Assembly (NCBI GenBank): GCA_947473305.1
Contig: CANJCB010000007.1
Coordinates: 62,001-126,000 of the forward strand
Origin: Rhodospirillales bacterium
GTDB lineage: Bacteria; Pseudomonadota; Alphaproteobacteria; ATCC43930; CGMCC-115725
Length of the DNA stretch: 64,000 bases
Direction of reading: 5' to 3'
Numbering within the stretch: the stretch's first letter is position 1; every line of letters starts with the position of its first letter. The notes under the pieces were generated by a model. The model did not search any database, was not told the DNA's origin, and saw only the letters and a list, made by a program, of their open reading frames with translations. Positions 26,320 to 36,547 of this stretch are shown here, in pieces. Made by a program: the position numbers and the translations under genes.

Positions 26320-29300
26320 CCCTGCCCGATCCCAATATCGCCCAACGGCAGGCGGCGGACGGTTCCGCCTCCGTCTGGGTCGCCGCTTCGGCCGGCACCG
26401 GCAAGACCAAGGTCCTGACCGACCGGGTCGTGGCCCTCATGCTGGGCGGCAGCGCGCCCTCGCGCATCCTCTGCCTCACCTTCACAAAAGCGGCCGCCGC
26501 CGAGATGGCGAACCGCATCAACGACCGTCTCAGCCGCTGGACCATCGCCGGGAAGGGCGAACTCACCCAGGAGATCCAGGCGCTGACCGGCCAGATGCCG
26601 GACGACGACAAGATCGCCGATGCCCGCCGGCTTTTTGCCCGGGTGCTCGACGCGCCGGGCGGCATGAAGATCATGACGATCCATGCCTTCTGCCAATCGC
26701 TGCTGCGGCGCTTCCCCATCGAAGCGGGCGTCCCGCCCCATTTCGAGGTGATGGACGAACGCAGCGCCGACGAAGCCCTGGCCGTCGCCCGCGAAGAGGT
26801 TCTGGCGAAGGCGCATGCGGGCAGGGACCCCGCCTTGTCGGCTGCTCTCACAAGGGTCACCGACCGCGCCAGCGAACAAAGCTTCCTCGGCCTTCTTGGC
26901 GAATTGCAACTTGAGCGAGCGCGACTTGCCCGCGCCATCGGGACCGGCACGCCTGAAAGCTTTAGGCGCCGCCTCGCGGATCGTCTCGACGTTTCACCCG
27001 AGGCGACACCTGAGAGCGTGGTGGCAGCGGCCTGCGCCGAGGGCGTTTGCGACGAGGGTGGCCTGCGCCTCGCCGCCGGAATCCTGGCGGAGGGCAAGGG
27101 GACGGATGTCGTGCGCGGCGAAATCCTCGCGGCCTGGCTTGCCGATCCGAGGCGGAGGATCGCGAGCTTCGACGACTACCTGCAGGCCTTTTTCACCAAG
27201 GAGCTGAGCCCCCGCGCGAGCCTCATCACCAAGGCGCTTGCGGAGAGCAGTCCCGGCGCAGCGGCCGCCCTCGCGGCGGAGGCCGAGCGGCTGAGCCGCG
27301 TCCTCGACCGCCGGACGTCGGCGGCGCTCCTCCAGGAAACCGCGGCGCTTGCCCGGCTCGGGCAGGCCCTGCTCGACGCCTACGAGCGGCAGAAGGCGGC
27401 GCGGGCCTTGCTCGACTACGAAGATCTCGTATTAAAAAGCGCCGAGCTTCTCCAGCGGCCGGGCGTGGCCCCCTGGGTTCTCTTCAAGCTCGACGGCGGG
27501 CTCGATCACATCCTGATCGACGAGGCCCAGGACACCAACCCAGAGCAATGGCTCGTGGTGCGGCATCTCGCCGAGGAATTCTTCGTGGGCGAGGGCGCGC
27601 GCCAGGAACGGCGGACCATTTTCGCGGTGGGCGACGCCAAGCAGTCGATCTACAGCTTCCAGCGCGCCAATCCCCGCGACTTCCTGGCCATGCGCGAGCA
27701 TTTCGCCCAGCGCGTGAAGGAAGCGGAGCAGCAGTGGCGGGTCGTCGATCTCGCCACCTCTTTCCGCTCCACCGACGTGGTGCTCCAGGCGGTCGACCAG
27801 GTTTTCGCCCAGCCCGAGGCCAAGGGAGGCGTGGCGCTCGACGGCGCCGAGATCGCCCATGCCGCCTTCCGCCAGGGTCACGCCGGCCAGGTGGAACTCT
27901 GGCCCGCAGTCGAGCCCGACGAGCCCCAGGCGGCCACCCCCTGGGAACCGCCGGTGGTCCAGCGCCGCACCTCCGAGCCCCGCGCGCGGCTGGCCCAGGC
28001 CATCGCCGGGCGGATCGCCGCCTGGATCGGCCCCGAGGGCGAGCGCCTGCAGTCCCGCGACCGTAAAGTCTCCCCCGGCGACATCATGGTCCTGCTGCGC
28101 CGGCGCGGGCCTTTCGTGACCGACCTTGTCCGGGCGCTGAAGCAGGCCGATGTGCCGGTGGCCGGCGTCGATCGGATGCTGCTCACGGACCAGCTCGCCG
28201 TTCAGGACATGGTGGCCCTTGGCCATTTCCTGCTGCTGCCCGAGGACGACCTGACCCTGGCGACGATCCTCAAGGGACCGCTCTTCGGGATCGACGAGGA
28301 AGCCCTCTTCCATCTGGCCTATAAGCGGCAGGGAACGCTCTGGGGCGAATTGCGCCGCCGCGCGGGCGACCATCCCGCCCTTGGCCGCGCCTTCGCCGAA
28401 TTGTCGGAACTCATGGGACGTGCCGACTTCGCCCCGCCCTATGAACTTTTCGCCGAGGTATTGGGCGCCAGGCGCGGGCGCTTCGCCATGTTGGGGCGGC
28501 TGGGCGCGGAGGCCGCCGATCCCATCGAGGAATTCCTCTCCATTGCCCTCGCCTATGAGCAGGGCCATGTTCCCTCGCTCGAGGGATTTCTTCATTGGCT
28601 CGAAACCGGCGAGGCGGAGGTCAAGCGCGACCTCGACCAGCGCGGCCGCGACGAGGTCCGCATCCTGACGGTGCATGGCTCCAAAGGCCTCCAGGCCCCC
28701 ATCGTCTTCCTGCCCGATACGATGCAGACGCCGATCCAGATGCCCCGCCTCTTCTGGACCGAGGATGGGATGCCGCTCTGGCATAGCGGCGGGGACCGCC
28801 TCGCGCCGGCCCTTGGCCAGGCACGGGCGGCGATCTCCACCCGGCGCGACGAGGAATATCGCCGCCTCCTCTATGTGGCGCTGACCCGCGCCGAGGACCG
28901 GCTCTATGTCTGCGGCTGGCGCGGAAGGAAAGCCGCCCCCGCCGGCTGCTGGTACAATCTGGTGGCGGGCGGCCTCGCGCCCATCGCCGAAAAGATCACC
29001 TTCGATCTCGGCGAGGGCGCCGACGGCTGGCGCGGGGAAGGCTTTCGCCTCTCCTCCACCCAGGCCGCGAAACCGAAGCTCGACGACCGGGCGGCCAGGA
29101 TCACGGAAGAGGAAATCCCCCTGCCGGCCTGGGCGACGAGCCCGCCCGGCAGCGAGCCCGCCCCACCCCGGCCCTTGGCCCCCTCCCGCCCCACGACAGC
29201 GGAACCGGCGGCCCGCTCTCCCCTGGGCGCCGACCAGGGACAAGGCTTCCGCCGCGGCCTCCTTGTCCACCGGCTGCTCCAGAGCCTGCCGGAATTGCCG

Positions 29301-29735
29301 CAACCGCTCCGGGCGGAGGCGGCCCGGCGTTTCCTGGCCCGCCCGATCCACGAACTCGAAGAAGAGGAACAGGCCGATCTTCTGCGGGAAACCCTCGCGG
29401 TCCTGGAGCATCCGGAGTTTTCGACGATTTTCGGGCCGCAGTCCCGGGCGGAGGTTCCCGTCGTGGGGCTCGTCGGCGCCCATGCGATCTCCGGCCAGAT
29501 CGACCGGCTGGTGGTGACCGACCGCTCAATCCTGATCGTCGATTACAAGACGCTCCGGCCCCCGCCGCTGACCGAAGAGGAAGTGCCGGCCGCCTATCTG
29601 ACCCAGCTTTCGGCCTATCGCGCGGCTCTCGCGCAGATTTACCCGGACCACGAGGTTCGCTGCGCGCTGCTCTGGACGGACGGCCCCCGCCTGATGCCGA
29701 TCAGCCCTGCACGGCTCGCGGGCGTCTCACCTTGA
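26316..29735 (+). CDS. addA: AddA, helicase-nuclease subunit of AddAB (alphaproteobacterial type)
   Basis: This 1139-residue UvrD-like helicase provides the motor and the second nuclease of AddAB. Seen: Walker A ASAGTGKTKVLTDR (residues 24-37), motif II ILIDEAQDTNPEQW, motif III VGDAKQSIYSFQRA, motif V VRILTVHGSKGLQAP, motif VI YVALTRAEDRLYVCGW, and the C-terminal nuclease motif LIVDYKTLRPPP. Its stop TGA overlaps the -35 box of the trxA promoter. Confidence 0.96.
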   Translation: MTLPDPNIAQRQAADGSASVWVAASAGTGKTKVLTDRVVALMLGGSAPSRILCLTFTKAAAAEMANRINDRLSRWTIAGKGELTQEIQALTGQMPDDDKIADARRLFARVLDAPGGMKIMTIHAFCQSLLRRFPIEAGVPPHFEVMDERSADEALAVAREEVLAKAHAGRDPALSAALTRVTDRASEQSFLGLLGELQLERARLARAIGTGTPESFRRRLADRLDVSPEATPESVVAAACAEGVCDEGGLRLAAGILAEGKGTDVVRGEILAAWLADPRRRIASFDDYLQAFFTKELSPRASLITKALAESSPGAAAALAAEAERLSRVLDRRTSAALLQETAALARLGQALLDAYERQKAARALLDYEDLVLKSAELLQRPGVAPWVLFKLDGGLDHILIDEAQDTNPEQWLVVRHLAEEFFVGEGARQERRTIFAVGDAKQSIYSFQRANPRDFLAMREHFAQRVKEAEQQWRVVDLATSFRSTDVVLQAVDQVFAQPEAKGGVALDGAEIAHAAFRQGHAGQVELWPAVEPDEPQAATPWEPPVVQRRTSEPRARLAQAIAGRIAAWIGPEGERLQSRDRKVSPGDIMVLLRRRGPFVTDLVRALKQADVPVAGVDRMLLTDQLAVQDMVALGHFLLLPEDDLTLATILKGPLFGIDEEALFHLAYKRQGTLWGELRRRAGDHPALGRAFAELSELMGRADFAPPYELFAEVLGARRGRFAMLGRLGAEAADPIEEFLSIALAYEQGHVPSLEGFLHWLETGEAEVKRDLDQRGRDEVRILTVHGSKGLQAPIVFLPDTMQTPIQMPRLFWTEDGMPLWHSGGDRLAPALGQARAAISTRRDEEYRRLLYVALTRAEDRLYVCGWRGRKAAPAGCWYNLVAGGLAPIAEKITFDLGEGADGWRGEGFRLSSTQAAKPKLDDRAARITEEEIPLPAWATSPPGSEPAPPRPLAPSRPTTAEPAARSPLGADQGQGFRRGLLVHRLLQSLPELPQPLRAEAARRFLARPIHELEEEEQADLLRETLAVLEHPEFSTIFGPQSRAEVPVVGLVGAHAISGQIDRLVVTDRSILIVDYKTLRPPPLTEEEVPAAYLTQLSAYRAALAQIYPDHEVRCALLWTDGPRLMPISPARLAGVSP

Positions 29736-29761
29736 CGTTCGTTTCGGGCGTCACCTAATGT
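29732..29761 (+). promoter_or_regulatory. Candidate sigma-70 promoter of trxA
   Basis: TTGACG (29732-29737) and TAATGT (29756-29761) are separated by 18 bases, close to consensus. Transcription would start near 29768, about 20 bases before the trxA ATG. The site would separate trxA from the addA transcript. Confidence 0.6.
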
Positions 29762-29788
29762 CTAGCCAGATTTAACGGAGGCAGTTTC

Positions 29789-30106
29789 ATGACGACAAAG
29801 GTCACCGATAGCTCGTTCGACAAGGATGTGCTGAGCGCGCCGGGGCCGGTGCTGGTCGATTTCTGGGCGGAATGGTGCGGCCCCTGCAAGATGATCGCGC
29901 CGTTCCTCGACGAGATCGCGACGGAGATGCAAGGCAAGATCACCATCGCCAAGCTCAATATCGACGAAAACCAGGTGACGCCCTCCAAATACGGCGTCCG
30001 CGGCATACCGACGCTCATGATTTTCAAGGGCGGCCAGGTGGCTTCCATGAAGATCGGCGCGCTGCCGAAGAGCCAGCTCGCGCAGTGGGTTTCCTCGGTC
30101 CTCTAG
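29789..30106 (+). CDS. trxA: Thioredoxin 1
   Basis: This is a 105-residue cytoplasmic dithiol-disulfide carrier. Seen: the active site WAEWCGPCK (Cys30, Cys33), the cis-proline loop [11 protein letters not shown] and the conserved Asp in [15 protein letters not shown] lies before the ATG. It follows addA, an order often found in alphaproteobacteria. Confidence 0.97.
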   Translation: MTTKVTDSSFDKDVLSAPGPVLVDFWAEWCGPCKMIAPFLDEIATEMQGKITIAKLNIDENQVTPSKYGVRGIPTLMIFKGGQVASMKIGALPKSQLAQWVSSVL

Positions 30107-30208
30107 CCTCCTCGGAAGCGGGGTTCCCCACCCCGCCCAGCGAATTCGTTCATAAAAATTTAAACTTATTCGACCTAGAGTTGCATAGGCGGACGGGGGC
30201 CGCCCAGC

Positions 30209-31564
30209 ATGGCTAAAGGCGGCGGCATCATCACCCGTGTGAGACGCAGCCTCGCCGACATGCTGCGACCGCCGGAGGATGCCGCCGAGGTTCCACGGCG
30301 ACGGTCGAACTTCTGGCAGCTCGCCGACAACGATCACTTCATCCCGGAAAACGAATTCGCCCGCAAGCTTCAAGCCATCATGGCGAAGTCCGGCTCCGCG
30401 CTGGCCGGCAGGGTCAATCTCATCGGACTTGGCAAGCTCAAGGAACGGCTGGGCACGGCGGCCTGGGAGCGGGTCGCCGACCGCGCCGATCGGATCGCGC
30501 GCAATGCCATAGAACGACGCCTGTTGCCGGGCGACATCTATCAGCCCTGGCACGCGGGCACCTATGTCATCGTTTTCGCCACGCTTGGCCGCGAACAGGC
30601 CCAGGCGAAATGCGCGCTCATCGCGGATGACATCGCCAAAGCCCTGCTCGGTGAGGAAGGCACCAATTATCTCGAGGTGAAGACCGCCGTGATGCAGGTC
30701 GACGGCAGCCTCGATTTCGTGGATACCCCCGCGATCGAGCATCTCCTCTCCCCGCCCGAGGTGGAGGATCCGCCGCCTGCGCCCGCCGCATCGGACACTC
30801 CGCCCAGCGGTCTGCAACTCGGCAAGCTGGCAAATACGCGATTCGCCTACCGTCCCATGTGGGATCCGTCGCGCAGCGTGATCTCGGCCTATATCTGCCA
30901 GCCTGTAGTGCCTTCGCCGGCGGGCGGCGATCCCATTCCCGCCGAGATGGTGATCGCCGGCGATCCCGATGCCCGGATCCTGCTCGACTGGCTGGTGCTG
31001 GCGCGCTGCAAGCACGATCTCAAGGAGATGGTGGCGAAGCAGCGCCGGCTGCTGCTGGTCCTCAGCGTGCATTTCGACACGCTCGCCTCCGCTTCGCGGC
31101 GCCGGCACTACATCACGGAACTGGAGGACCTGTCGCCGGAGGAGCGCAAGCTTCTGCTCATCGAGGTGGTCGGCGCGCCCCAGGGCGTCCTTCATGCCCG
31201 GCTCATCGAGTTGGTCCTGCCTTTGAAGCCCCATTGCCGTGCGGTGATGCTGCAATTGCGTATCGAGACGCTGGATTTCGCCCAGACGAGAGGATGCGGG
31301 GTACTGGCGGTCGGTGCCGATCTCACGGGCCATCCCGGACCCGAATTGACGATCATGCAGCAGATGGGACGCTTCCAGCGCGGCGCGGAAAAGGCGGAAT
31401 TGGTAGCCTATGCCCATGGCGTTCGCAGCGTGAGCCTTGCCGCGGCGGCGCTCGGCGCCGGTTATTTCAGCATCGACGGCGATGCGATCTCGAAATTGAT
31501 CGACCGGCCAGAGGGCATCCTCGAATTCAAGCTGCTCGATATCTACCGGCCGATGGTGGAGTGA
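30209..31564 (+). CDS. Unknown protein with degenerate GGDEF- and EAL-like regions
   Basis: I do not recognise a named family for this 451-residue soluble protein. The first half (about residues 65-185) looks like a worn GGDEF domain: LIGLGKLKERLG, then ADRADRIARNAIERRL followed by GDIYQPWHAGTYVIVFATL, but the GGDEF loop itself is absent. The second half (about 215-440) runs like an EAL domain: FAYRPMWDPSRSVISAY resembles the 'yQPI' start, LLLIEVVGAPQ resembles the E-helix, and YAHGVRSVSLAAAALGAGY resembles the final barrel strand. The catalytic ELL and DDFG motifs are missing. If so, it may bind a nucleotide or protein partner rather than make or break c-di-GMP. The fold is inferred by eye only. 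Confidence 0.65.
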   Translation: MAKGGGIITRVRRSLADMLRPPEDAAEVPRRRSNFWQLADNDHFIPENEFARKLQAIMAKSGSALAGRVNLIGLGKLKERLGTAAWERVADRADRIARNAIERRLLPGDIYQPWHAGTYVIVFATLGREQAQAKCALIADDIAKALLGEEGTNYLEVKTAVMQVDGSLDFVDTPAIEHLLSPPEVEDPPPAPAASDTPPSGLQLGKLANTRFAYRPMWDPSRSVISAYICQPVVPSPAGGDPIPAEMVIAGDPDARILLDWLVLARCKHDLKEMVAKQRRLLLVLSVHFDTLASASRRRHYITELEDLSPEERKLLLIEVVGAPQGVLHARLIELVLPLKPHCRAVMLQLRIETLDFAQTRGCGVLAVGADLTGHPGPELTIMQQMGRFQRGAEKAELVAYAHGVRSVSLAAAALGAGYFSIDGDAISKLIDRPEGILEFKLLDIYRPMVE

Positions 31565-31573
31565 GCCCCCCGC

Positions 31574-32854
31574 TCAGCCGTTTTCCGCCAGCACCCGACC
31601 CGCCAGATAGAGCGACCCGCAGATCAGGATGCGGCCGGGCTTTTTCTCGGTGAGGATGGCCGCCTCGGCGGCCACTGTTGACGGAAAGGATACGGCCTTT
31701 TCGATCCCGACCTTCCGCGCCGCATCGACGATGGCTTCAGGCGAATGGATGTTGGGTTCGTCAGGGATCGCAATCCCTCCCAAGCTCGCCACAGAGGGGG
31801 CGATGGCGCGGAGAAAGGTTGCGAGGTCGTGGCTTTCCTTCATGCCCACGACGAGATGAAGGGGGCGGTCGCCCCAGCTTTCCGCGACCTGCGCCAAGGC
31901 CTCGCCGCCCGCCTGGTTATGAGCGCCGTCGAGCCACAATTCCCAGCCTTTGGGCAGAAGCTCGGCCAGCGGACCTTTCCTCAACCGCTGGAGCCGCCCG
32001 GGCCATTCGATCTGGTAAAGACCCTGGGCAAGGGTCTCCATGCGGAAATGGAATTGCGGCAGCATTTCAAGGCAAGCGAGCGCCGTGCCCGCGTTGTCGA
32101 TCTGATGCCGGCCGAAAAGCGAGGGCGGCGGCAGGTCCAGCCGCCAGCGAGCGCCTTCGAAATAGAGGCCGGTTCCCTTGGGCTCGACGGTCCATTCCCG
32201 GCCGAAGCGGTGGAGCGGGGCGCCGACTTCCTGTGCGCGGGCCTCGATGACGGCGAGCCCCTCCGGCTGCTGCGGTCCGACGATGGCGGGGCTACCGCAT
32301 TTCAGGATGCCCGCCTTCTCGAAAGCGATGGCCGCGACCGTGTCGCCCAGGAAATGCTGGTGGTCGAGCGAAACGGGCGTGATCACGGTGGCCGCCGGCC
32401 GGGTCAGCACATTGGTCGCATCGAAGCGCCCGCCGAGACCCACCTCCACCAGGGCGACATCCGCCGGCACCCGGGCAAACGCCAGGAAGGCGGCGGCCTG
32501 GGTGATCTCGAAGAAGGTGATGGGCTCGCCGGCATTGGCGCTTTCGCATTCCTCCAGGACCTCGACCAGGGCTTCCTCGCCGATCAAGTCTCCGGCCAGC
32601 CGGATCCTTTCGTTGAAGCGGACGAGATGAGGCGAGGTCGTGGTGTGGACGCGGCAGCCCGCCGCTTCGAAACAGGCCCGCAGCGTCGCGATGGTCGAGC
32701 CCTTGCCGTTGGTCCCGGCCACATGAATCACGGGCGGCAGGCTGTCCTGCGGATCGCCCAGCGACTTCAACAGCCTCCGCATCCGGTCGAGCGAGAGGTC
32801 GATGAGTTTCGGATGGAGCCTCGTCAGACGGTCGAGGACTTGATCGCTCTTCAG
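31574..32854 (-). CDS. folC: Bifunctional folylpolyglutamate/dihydrofolate synthase, probable CTG start
   Basis: FolC adds glutamate to folates. Seen: the P-loop VIHVAGTNGKGSTIATL, the TTTSPHLVRFNERI loop, and GLGGRFDATNVL. The first ATG (32782) would cut off the conserved N-terminal helix. Reading in the same frame from CTG at 32854 gives [20 protein letters not shown], which fits FolC N-termini, and GGAGG lies 7 bases upstream. No ATG, GTG or TTG occurs in that stretch. This gives 426 residues, the normal length. The CTG overlaps the accD stop (CTGA), as in other coupled gene pairs here. Confidence 0.9.
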   Translation of the reverse strand: MKSDQVLDRLTRLHPKLIDLSLDRMRRLLKSLGDPQDSLPPVIHVAGTNGKGSTIATLRACFEAAGCRVHTTTSPHLVRFNERIRLAGDLIGEEALVEVLEECESANAGEPITFFEITQAAAFLAFARVPADVALVEVGLGGRFDATNVLTRPAATVITPVSLDHQHFLGDTVAAIAFEKAGILKCGSPAIVGPQQPEGLAVIEARAQEVGAPLHRFGREWTVEPKGTGLYFEGARWRLDLPPPSLFGRHQIDNAGTALACLEMLPQFHFRMETLAQGLYQIEWPGRLQRLRKGPLAELLPKGWELWLDGAHNQAGGEALAQVAESWGDRPLHLVVGMKESHDLATFLRAIAPSVASLGGIAIPDEPNIHSPEAIVDAARKVGIEKAVSFPSTVAAEAAILTEKKPGRILICGSLYLAGRVLAENG

Positions 32855-33768
32855 GAGCGTTCCTCCGCCTTGGCCTCGCTCCGGCTCGGCAGCGGCACCA
32901 CTTCGGCGGGCGGCATCCGGCGGCGCAGCATGCCGATGATCCGCGCCAGGGTGTCGTGGAGATCGCCGCGCGCCACCACCTTGTCCACCATGCCGTGGTC
33001 GAGGAGGTATTCCGCGCGCTGGAAGCCCTCTGGCAGCTTCTCGCGGATGGTCTCCTCGATGACCCGCGCGCCCGCGAAACCGATCACGGCACCGGGTTCC
33101 GAAAGCGTGATGTCGCCGAGCATCGCGAAAGAAGCGGAGACGCCGCCCGTGGTCGGATCGGCCAGTACGACGATATAGGGCAGGCCCGCGTCCTTCACCT
33201 CTTCCACCGCGATGGTCGTGCGCGGCATCTGCATGAGCGACAGGATGCCTTCCTGCATCCGCGCGCCACCGGAGGAGGGCACCACGATCATGGCGGCTTC
33301 CTGGAGCACCGCAAGCCGCGCCGCCGCGAGCAGGCCGTCGCCGACCGCCATGCCCATGGAACCGCCCATAAATTCGAATTCGAAGACCGCGACCACAGCC
33401 GCCGATCCACCGATGGTGCCATGGGCCACCGCAAGCGCATCGCTGTTGGGGCCGCGCTTGGCCTGGGTCTCCTTCAGACGATCCACATATTTTTTGCGGT
33501 CGCGGAATTTCAGTGGATCGACCAGGGGTTTCGGCAGCTCGATCCGGGTGAATTTCCCGTCGTCGAACATCAGCTTCAGCCGGCGCTCCGCATCGATCCG
33601 CATATGGTGCCCGCAGGCCCGGCAGACATAGAGGTTCGCTTCAAGCTCGCGATGGAACAGCATCTGCCCGCAGTTGGGACATTTGTCCCAGAGGTTGTCG
33701 GGCACCTCCTTGCTGGGGGCAACGACCGCCCGGATCTTCGGCAGAACGAAGTTGGTGAGCCAATTCAT
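32851..33768 (-). CDS. accD: Acetyl-CoA carboxylase carboxyltransferase subunit beta
   Basis: AccD, with AccA, moves carboxyl from biotin to acetyl-CoA to make malonyl-CoA. The 305-residue protein has the N-terminal zinc ribbon (CPNCG and CRACG), the [15 protein letters not shown] strand, the oxyanion region [17 protein letters not shown], and [15 protein letters not shown]. It overlaps trpA by four bases (ATGA) and is followed by folC, a conserved order in Proteobacteria. The C-terminus is rich in charged residues. Confidence 0.97.
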   Translation of the reverse strand: MNWLTNFVLPKIRAVVAPSKEVPDNLWDKCPNCGQMLFHRELEANLYVCRACGHHMRIDAERRLKLMFDDGKFTRIELPKPLVDPLKFRDRKKYVDRLKETQAKRGPNSDALAVAHGTIGGSAAVVAVFEFEFMGGSMGMAVGDGLLAAARLAVLQEAAMIVVPSSGGARMQEGILSLMQMPRTTIAVEEVKDAGLPYIVVLADPTTGGVSASFAMLGDITLSEPGAVIGFAGARVIEETIREKLPEGFQRAEYLLDHGMVDKVVARGDLHDTLARIIGMLRRRMPPAEVVPLPSRSEAKAEERS

Positions 33769-34598
33769 GCTGAAACCTTCCTCGCTGTCCTGACGCCGGC
33801 CGCCAGCGCTCTCACGTCGCCGAGCACCGAATCGAAAAGGCCGGGCTTCGCACGATCCTTGTCGTCGAGTTCGCTCGCCAGCTTCTGGACGAGCGCGGAT
33901 CCGACGACGGCCGCATCGGCGATCCGGGCGACTTCAGCCGCCTGCTCGGGCGTCCTGATGCCGAAACCCACCGCTATCGGCAGCGATGTATGATGCCGGA
34001 TGCGTTCGACCGCTGAAGCGATGGCCGTTCCAGCCGCCGACTTCGTGCCCGTGATCCCGGCAATCGAAACGTAATAGACGAAGCCCGAGGCACGGGCCAC
34101 CACGGTCGGCAGCCGCCGGTCGTCGCTGGTCGGGGTGGTGAGGCGGATGAAATCGACGCCGGCGGCGAGAGACGGCAGGCAAAGCTCGCCATCTTCCTCG
34201 GGCGGCAGATCGACGATGATCAGGCCATCGACCCCCGACCGCTTCGCTTCTTCGAGGAAGCGCGGCACGCCATAGCGATAGATCGGATTGTAGTAGCCCA
34301 TCAGCACGACGGGCGTCGCATCGTTCGTCTCGCGGAAGCGCCGCACGATGGCCAACGTCTTGGCCAAGGTCATTCCCGCCTTGAGAGCCCGGAGACCGGC
34401 AGCCTGGATCGCGGGACCGTCCGCCATCGGATCTGAGAAAGGCATGCCGATCTCGATGAAATCGGCGCCGGCAGCGGGCAAGGCCGCGAGTAGTTTCTCG
34501 AAGGTCGCCCCATCGGGATCGCCACAGGTGAAATAGACGACGAGTCCCGCCCGGTCTTCCGATTTCAGCGCCGCAAAGCGCGTCTCGATCCGGCTCAC
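33765..34598 (-). CDS. trpA: Tryptophan synthase alpha subunit
   Basis: TrpA cleaves indole-3-glycerol phosphate to indole, which passes to TrpB. The 277-residue protein has [16 protein letters not shown], the catalytic Glu in [18 protein letters not shown], the Asp in [11 protein letters not shown], and the phosphate site [12 protein letters not shown]. The start is GTG at 34598, overlapping the trpB stop (GTGA). It is coupled on the other side to accD. Confidence 0.97.
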   Translation of the reverse strand: MSRIETRFAALKSEDRAGLVVYFTCGDPDGATFEKLLAALPAAGADFIEIGMPFSDPMADGPAIQAAGLRALKAGMTLAKTLAIVRRFRETNDATPVVLMGYYNPIYRYGVPRFLEEAKRSGVDGLIIVDLPPEEDGELCLPSLAAGVDFIRLTTPTSDDRRLPTVVARASGFVYYVSIAGITGTKSAAGTAIASAVERIRHHTSLPIAVGFGIRTPEQAAEVARIADAAVVGSALVQKLASELDDKDRAKPGLFDSVLGDVRALAAGVRTARKVSA

Positions 34599-35806
34599 AG
34601 CGTGACCCCGAGATGCTCGGCGACGGCGAAGATGTCCTTGTCGCCCCGGCCGCAGAGATTGACCACCAGGAGATGATCCTTGGGGAGATCTGGCGCGATC
34701 TTGGCCACATGGGCAAGCGCATGGCTCGGCTCCAGGGCGGGGATGATCCCTTCGAGCTTGGAGCAAAGCTGGAAGGCCTCCAGCGCCTCGGCGTCGGTGA
34801 TCGCGACGTAATCGACCCGGCCGGTATCATGGAGCCAGGAATGCTCCGGCCCGATGCCAGGATAGTCGAGGCCCGCCGAGATCGAATGGGCGTCCTTGAT
34901 CTGCCCGTCTTCGGTCTGGAGAAGATAGGTGCGGTTGCCGTGCAGCACGCCAGGCTCGCCGCCGGTCAGAGAGGCCGCGTGAAGCCCGCTGTCGATGCCC
35001 TTCCCCGCCGCCTCGACGCCGATCATCTTGACCGAAGAGTCGTCGAGGAAGGGGTGAAAGAGCCCGATGGCGTTGGATCCGCCGCCGATGCAGGCGCAGA
35101 GCGTATCGGGCAGGCGACCTTCCGCCTTCTCCATCTGCCAGCGAACGTCGTTGCCGATGACCGATTGAAAGTCGCGGACCATGGCGGGATAGGGGTGGGG
35201 ACCCGCCGCCGTGCCGATGATGTAGAAGGTGTCCTCCACATTGGCGACCCAGTCGCGGAGCGCCTCGTTCATGGCGTCCTTCAGCGTCGCGGTGCCGGAA
35301 TGGACAGGCTTCACCTCGGCGCCGAGAAGCCGCATCCGGAAGACATTAGGCTTCTGCCGCTCGATATCGGCGGCGCCCATATAGACCGTGCAGGGCAAAT
35401 CGAAGAGCGCGCAGACCGTGGCGACCGCCACCCCATGCTGCCCCGCACCCGTCTCGGCGATGATCCGGCCCTTGCCCATGCGGCGGGCGAGCAGGATCTG
35501 GCCCATGGAATTGTTGATCTTGTGGGAGCCCGTGTGGTTGAGCTCCTCGCGCTTGAAATAGATCTTCGCGCCGCCGAAGTGCTTCGTCATTCGGTCCGCG
35601 TAGTAAAGCGGGCTCGGCCGGCCGACGTAATGCTCGGCGTAATAGGCGATATCGGCGGCGAAGGCGGGATCCTTCTTGGCCGCCTCATAGGCCTTTTCGA
35701 CCTCCAGGATCAGCGGCATCAGCGTCTCGGCGACGTAACGCCCGCCGAAAATGCCGAAATGCCCCTGCTCGTCGGGGCCGCCGCGAAAGGTATTGGGTGA
35801 GGTCAT
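34595..35806 (-). CDS. trpB: Tryptophan synthase beta subunit
   Basis: TrpB condenses indole with serine using PLP. The 403-residue protein has [15 protein letters not shown] at the start, the PLP lysine in [11 protein letters not shown], the ammonium path residue in [11 protein letters not shown], and the phosphate-binding [15 protein letters not shown]. The start at 35806 (MTSPNTF) is chosen, since an upstream ATG at 35866 adds 20 residues unlike the family. The gap to trpF is 93 bases with no attenuator-like leader that I can see. Confidence 0.97.
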   Translation of the reverse strand: MTSPNTFRGGPDEQGHFGIFGGRYVAETLMPLILEVEKAYEAAKKDPAFAADIAYYAEHYVGRPSPLYYADRMTKHFGGAKIYFKREELNHTGSHKINNSMGQILLARRMGKGRIIAETGAGQHGVAVATVCALFDLPCTVYMGAADIERQKPNVFRMRLLGAEVKPVHSGTATLKDAMNEALRDWVANVEDTFYIIGTAAGPHPYPAMVRDFQSVIGNDVRWQMEKAEGRLPDTLCACIGGGSNAIGLFHPFLDDSSVKMIGVEAAGKGIDSGLHAASLTGGEPGVLHGNRTYLLQTEDGQIKDAHSISAGLDYPGIGPEHSWLHDTGRVDYVAITDAEALEAFQLCSKLEGIIPALEPSHALAHVAKIAPDLPKDHLLVVNLCGRGDKDIFAVAEHLGVTL

Positions 35807-35899
35807 CGGATCGCGCCAGGGCCAGGGAAAGAGGAGCCGTCTTTTACCCCAAAGGCGGCGGGACACAAAGGCTGGTGTGCAGGTGCGAAGACAGACGGA

Positions 35900-36547
35900 T
35901 TATCCAACCCGCTGAGCCGCCGCGAGAAATGCCGCGATCTTGGTCACATCCTTCACGCCGGGACGGCTCTCGATGCCCGATGAGACATCGACCACCGTCG
36001 CACCGGTGGCAATGACCGCTTCTTCGAGGTTTTCGGCGGTGAGCCCACCCGACAGCATCCAGTGGAAAGGCCATGACCTGCCGCCCAGGATCGACCAATC
36101 GAAAGCAAGCCCATTGCCCCCCGGCAAGGCAGTGGCGGTCTTGGGTGGCTTCGCGTCGAAAAGGATCCAGTCGGCCACGTCCTTGTAGCCCTCGACCGCG
36201 GCGAGATCTTCCGCAACCGCGACATGAACGGCCTTCATGACCGGTCGGCCGAAACGCCGCTTCACATCCGCGACCCGTTCCGGGCTTTCCTTGCCGTGGA
36301 ATTGCAGGAGGTCGAGCGGCACCCGGTTCAGGACCTGGGCGAGCAGCAGATCGTCCGCATCGACGAAGAGCCCGACCTTGGCCACGCCCTTGGGAACCGC
36401 GCGGCAAAGCTCGGCCGCCCGCTCCGCCGTCACCGAGCGGGGCGACGGCGGATAGAAGACGAAGCCCAGATATTTCGCCCCGCCCGCGACGGCGGCCGCG
36501 ACGGCCTCCTCGGTGGAAAGCCCGCAGGTCTTGACCGCGACGCTCAC
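35900..36547 (-). CDS. trpF: Phosphoribosylanthranilate isomerase
   Basis: TrpF performs the Amadori rearrangement in tryptophan synthesis. The 215-residue TIM barrel has the N-terminal catalytic Cys in VKTCGLSTEEA, FVFYPPSPRSVT, VGLFVDADD, LLQFHGKESPE, and the phosphate site MLSGGLTAENL followed by the catalytic Asp in VDVSSGIESRPG. The usual KICG reads KTCG here. It overlaps pyrF by four bases. Confidence 0.95.
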   Translation of the reverse strand: MSVAVKTCGLSTEEAVAAAVAGGAKYLGFVFYPPSPRSVTAERAAELCRAVPKGVAKVGLFVDADDLLLAQVLNRVPLDLLQFHGKESPERVADVKRRFGRPVMKAVHVAVAEDLAAVEGYKDVADWILFDAKPPKTATALPGGNGLAFDWSILGGRSWPFHWMLSGGLTAENLEEAVIATGATVVDVSSGIESRPGVKDVTKIAAFLAAAQRVG

